This document shows, piece after piece, positions 61,266-64,000 of a DNA stretch of 64,000 bases. The notes beneath the pieces are model-generated. The model was given only the letters and a program-made list of their open reading frames with translations, had not been told where the DNA came from and ran no database searches. The position numbers were made by a program, and so were the translations under genes. The DNA is from Serilophus lunatus (lineage: Eukaryota; Chordata; Aves; Passeriformes; Eurylaimidae): NCBI GenBank assembly GCA_013399895.1, contig VXBA01000392.1, forward strand, positions 1-64,000, read 5' to 3'. Each line of letters starts with the position of its first letter. Positions within the stretch are counted from its first letter, which is position 1.

Positions 61266-64000
61266 ATTAAACCAAAAGCCAACCAGCCACAAACCCAAGA
61301 ATGTTTAAAAAAGAAACATGAAATTTAGTAAGTTTAAAGCCTCATTTAAAATTTTCTGCAGTGGTCCTGTAAAATCTAGTTGTTATTCACCAGAAGGTCT
61401 AAAGCAGGAACTTCTATCTTTATCAAAATTGAATCCTATTTAGTCTCCAGAGAGTCATGCTGCTACCAACAGGTTTGGAACATTCCCTTGGTTTGACTAT
61501 TTCCTTCATGTGTGGTCCTTGTTGCACATTTTAAGTAAAGAGTCTCAACAGATTAGACTCCTCTACATTGTCAAAGTATCCTAAGTAAAAAGTTGTGATT
61601 TTTTTTTTTCTTCCCTTCTTCCCCAAAAAGGGCAGCTTTAACTCAGCCCACTTGTTGGCTCTTGTTCACAGGATGCAGATCATATAATGTAAAGCTTACT
61701 GAAAAGGAAGTTGTTGTCTTTTATAGAGACAGTTCTCTGAAGGGAGTAACTAATGAACTATAGATACCTTAGTGCCTGACTAAACATGTCTCTGTGTGCC
61801 TGCACGCAAGTTTTGAGTACTGTAAAGATCACAAAGCAAGCCTAAATAATCTATTGTATCATTCTGGAGATCAGCATTCCCCAGAGGAGGTTTTACAAGA
61901 TGAAACTGGCTTCTGCTTCTACCTGCATTCCATATGCATATGTTTTGAAGTGTCTTCTCCAGACTCATCTGTCCAGGTGGTAACCAGATGTGGCTTTGAA
62001 CTTCCCCCTGCTCTTTCTGTCTTTTGGTTTTGACTCTTGTGAATCAACATGTGTGTCAAAGTCTGGGAGTTATGTGCTGCCAGGCTTCAGTGCTGGTGTA
62101 TGAGTTCCGATTCCTGCAAAAAAAAAAATCACCTCCAGTGTTGTTCAGGAGAGCCCACAGTGCCAGTACCTATAGTGAGAGGCAGAGGGTGATGCCGCAA
62201 TGTGAGCGGGTCTGCACTGGTGCTGATAGAGCAAACTGGTGGGTGAGCACCTGTGAAACTGCTGTGGCAGCATCTCTAGCAAAAGCAGTAAAATAACTGA
62301 GTGGCCAGAGCCTCTGATGTTAGACACAGGTGGGCTATGGGTTATATTGGATTCTGAATCTGATTTGTGCTTGCAATTTAAAACAACTTTGCTACAGCTG
62401 CTTTTTTTTTTTTTTAAAGATCTTGAAGGGCTATGTGGGAGAACAGAGATTCTTTTTACTGAAGTTGGCATCACCCTGTTTTTTTCTGCTTTCTACGTGA
62501 TTTTACACAACAACCATAGTGGTTTTTACAGCTGACTTTCACATGAACTGGACAGAAGCAGGAAGAAATTCTCTCTCCAGCATTATTAGCTGATTTCTTG
62601 GCATGGGAAAATAAGAGAGTATGCAGACCACTAACACAGGCAGTATTTCTTGAGATGAGTTTGAACAGCAGCAGCATCTGATGAAGTGGAAAAATGAGCT
62701 TTTCTGTTCCAAAGGTTTCATATTTTCTAGGGCAAGGCAGGAAGTGTTCTCTTCCAGAGGGAAAGGAAGTAGGAGGGAGGCTGATGAAGTGACATGCATG
62801 CTGAGAGGGGAATAAAAAACAATACTTCTAAGAAGTACTATACACCCAAAAGTGTATCTCTGTGATTTTTTTTTTGTAGTAGAAGTGATTTTCTCTCTTT
62901 GATGCTGTTAGAATGTGATAGATGACCACATCAAAACCAGTTGGTTGAAATCTGAAAGAACAATTGTATTCTCCCCTCATTGTTTCTTCCTATGTTTAAT
63001 TTTGTGTTTTGCACTAGAGAAGGTAAACTTTGAGCTCTGTAAGCAAGGACAATGTGTGCAGGAAGCATTTGCCATATTGCAGTAGTTGTTAATAATAAAC
63101 AAAAAATTGCTAGAAATCTTTATCATCTGGATATTTCTGTGCTTGTCTAGTCTCATTCCTCTACTTATTTGTCCAGTGAGTTCTCCAAAGCCATGCTTTG
63201 CTGTGGCTGAGGTGATGCTGAATGCTGTTACTTAGCATTAAAGCTGCTGGTCACTGAGTTTCCTTGTTCTGTATCTAATGCAGGTCTTCAGGCTGTTTAT
63301 AAATTTTAAGGCATCAGGATAATCAGCCTGCATCAATGATTTATTCTAGTTGATACTTTTTCCAAATAGTTGGCCATTTCATAAAAATGTCTGTTGGTCT
63401 AGATATACAGCAGCATTGGTTCCCTGGGTTAGTAGCTAATTATAAAATGCCCTGCAGCTCTCTTTCAAAGCAAGAAGAATTTAAAGTATATATGTTTTAT
63501 CTTTTTTCATGGTAAGAGTTTAAAGTGCTCTCATCTTCGGGAGCACCGGAAGAGCCTTACGCAGGCAGCACAACCAGTGCTGTGAGGGAGGTAGCTGTGA
63601 AGGTGTATGGGTCTCTTCACTCAGGATAGTAGCCCAGGGCAGGGTCTGAGTTAGTATCTTGTTTTTCTTATGCTTTTCAGATGTTATTAATGGTAATTTG
63701 TAGCTGCAATCTTTTCCTTAGATTCAGTGGGGTTTGAATTAGGTGCAGTGTGATTTCCACTTCCAGTGGTAACTGCAGCATAGGAAGAAGATTCTGTACC
63801 CAGGCTCCAGCCAGAACAGGTTGCAAGTGCTGGTAAATAAGACTGGATCCACCACTTAGGTTCTTATTTTGTCAGAAAGAAACCCACCTGCTGAGAAAGA
63901 AGATTTTCTAGTGGCCTGTGAGGAGAACCTTTCCAGGCTTTCTTCCCCAGCCAGCAGTACATTGAATTTATATGGCGCATCGTGTTCAGACTCTGATTTT
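61266..64000. other. Intron 1 of SLC35F1, end of window
   Basis: AT-rich, with poly-A (62.12 kb) and poly-T (62.40 kb) runs. No exon or repeat family recognised. Confidence 0.5.

Larger units (their letters stand above)
34468..64000 (+). other. SLC35F1: SLC35F1 intron 1, 5' portion
   Basis: All sequence after the exon 1 donor is inferred to be intron 1. The expected exon 2 would open with the codons after Arg68 and run into the first membrane segments; I did not find it. SLC35F1 is known to be a long gene with a large first intron, so absence over 29.5 kb is unsurprising. ORFs over 60 codons in this interval have no splice-site framing or recognisable motifs, apart from the CR1 remnants. Confidence 0.8.

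Noticed and set aside
1..64000. CRISPR arrays, tRNA or rRNA genes, bacterial operons or other exotic systems
   Set aside because: No regularly spaced repeats, no tRNA-like A/B-box cloverleaf and no rRNA sequence were seen. The content is ordinary avian intergenic and intronic DNA.

Overview
This window is vertebrate nuclear DNA, almost certainly from a bird. It carries at least seven fragments of the CR1 LINE retrotransposon, the dominant avian repeat, and I recognise no mammalian-type LINE-1 or SINE. Most of the rest is AT-rich non-coding sequence with a few short N gaps, as in a draft assembly. A probable endogenous-retrovirus LTR at about 55.1-55.85 kb looks like ones I associate with songbirds, but that is only an impression.

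The one gene I can name is SLC35F1, an orphan member of the SLC35F nucleotide-sugar/drug-metabolite transporter group, on the + strand. Its first coding exon (34265-34467) sits inside a CpG island of about 1.3 kb (33.8-35.15 kb). The island also holds GC boxes, a G-quadruplex-type run, two short upstream ORFs and a strong splice donor (GTGAGG at 34468). Everything from 34468 to the end is the 5' part of intron 1; exon 2 is not in the window.

The left half (1-33.8 kb) is upstream intergenic sequence. It contains CR1 fragments, including one at 665-2190 that still shows reverse-transcriptase motifs, and a few stretches that look coding without being recognisable. The best is on the - strand at 4875-5121: an 82-codon open frame bounded exactly by a pyrimidine-rich acceptor and a consensus CAG|GTAAGG donor. 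It may be an exon of an unassigned gene or a relic of one. Weaker - strand candidates lie at 7161-7432, 10441-10962 and 16815-16886.

The intron holds CR1 fragments (37.0, 37.9 and 60.7 kb), the LTR-like element, low-complexity tracts and two GC-raised, motif-rich segments (49.98-50.36 kb and 56.44-57.10 kb). Those two are my best guesses for regulatory elements of this neurally expressed gene. I saw no tRNA, rRNA, CRISPR array or bacterial-type system.
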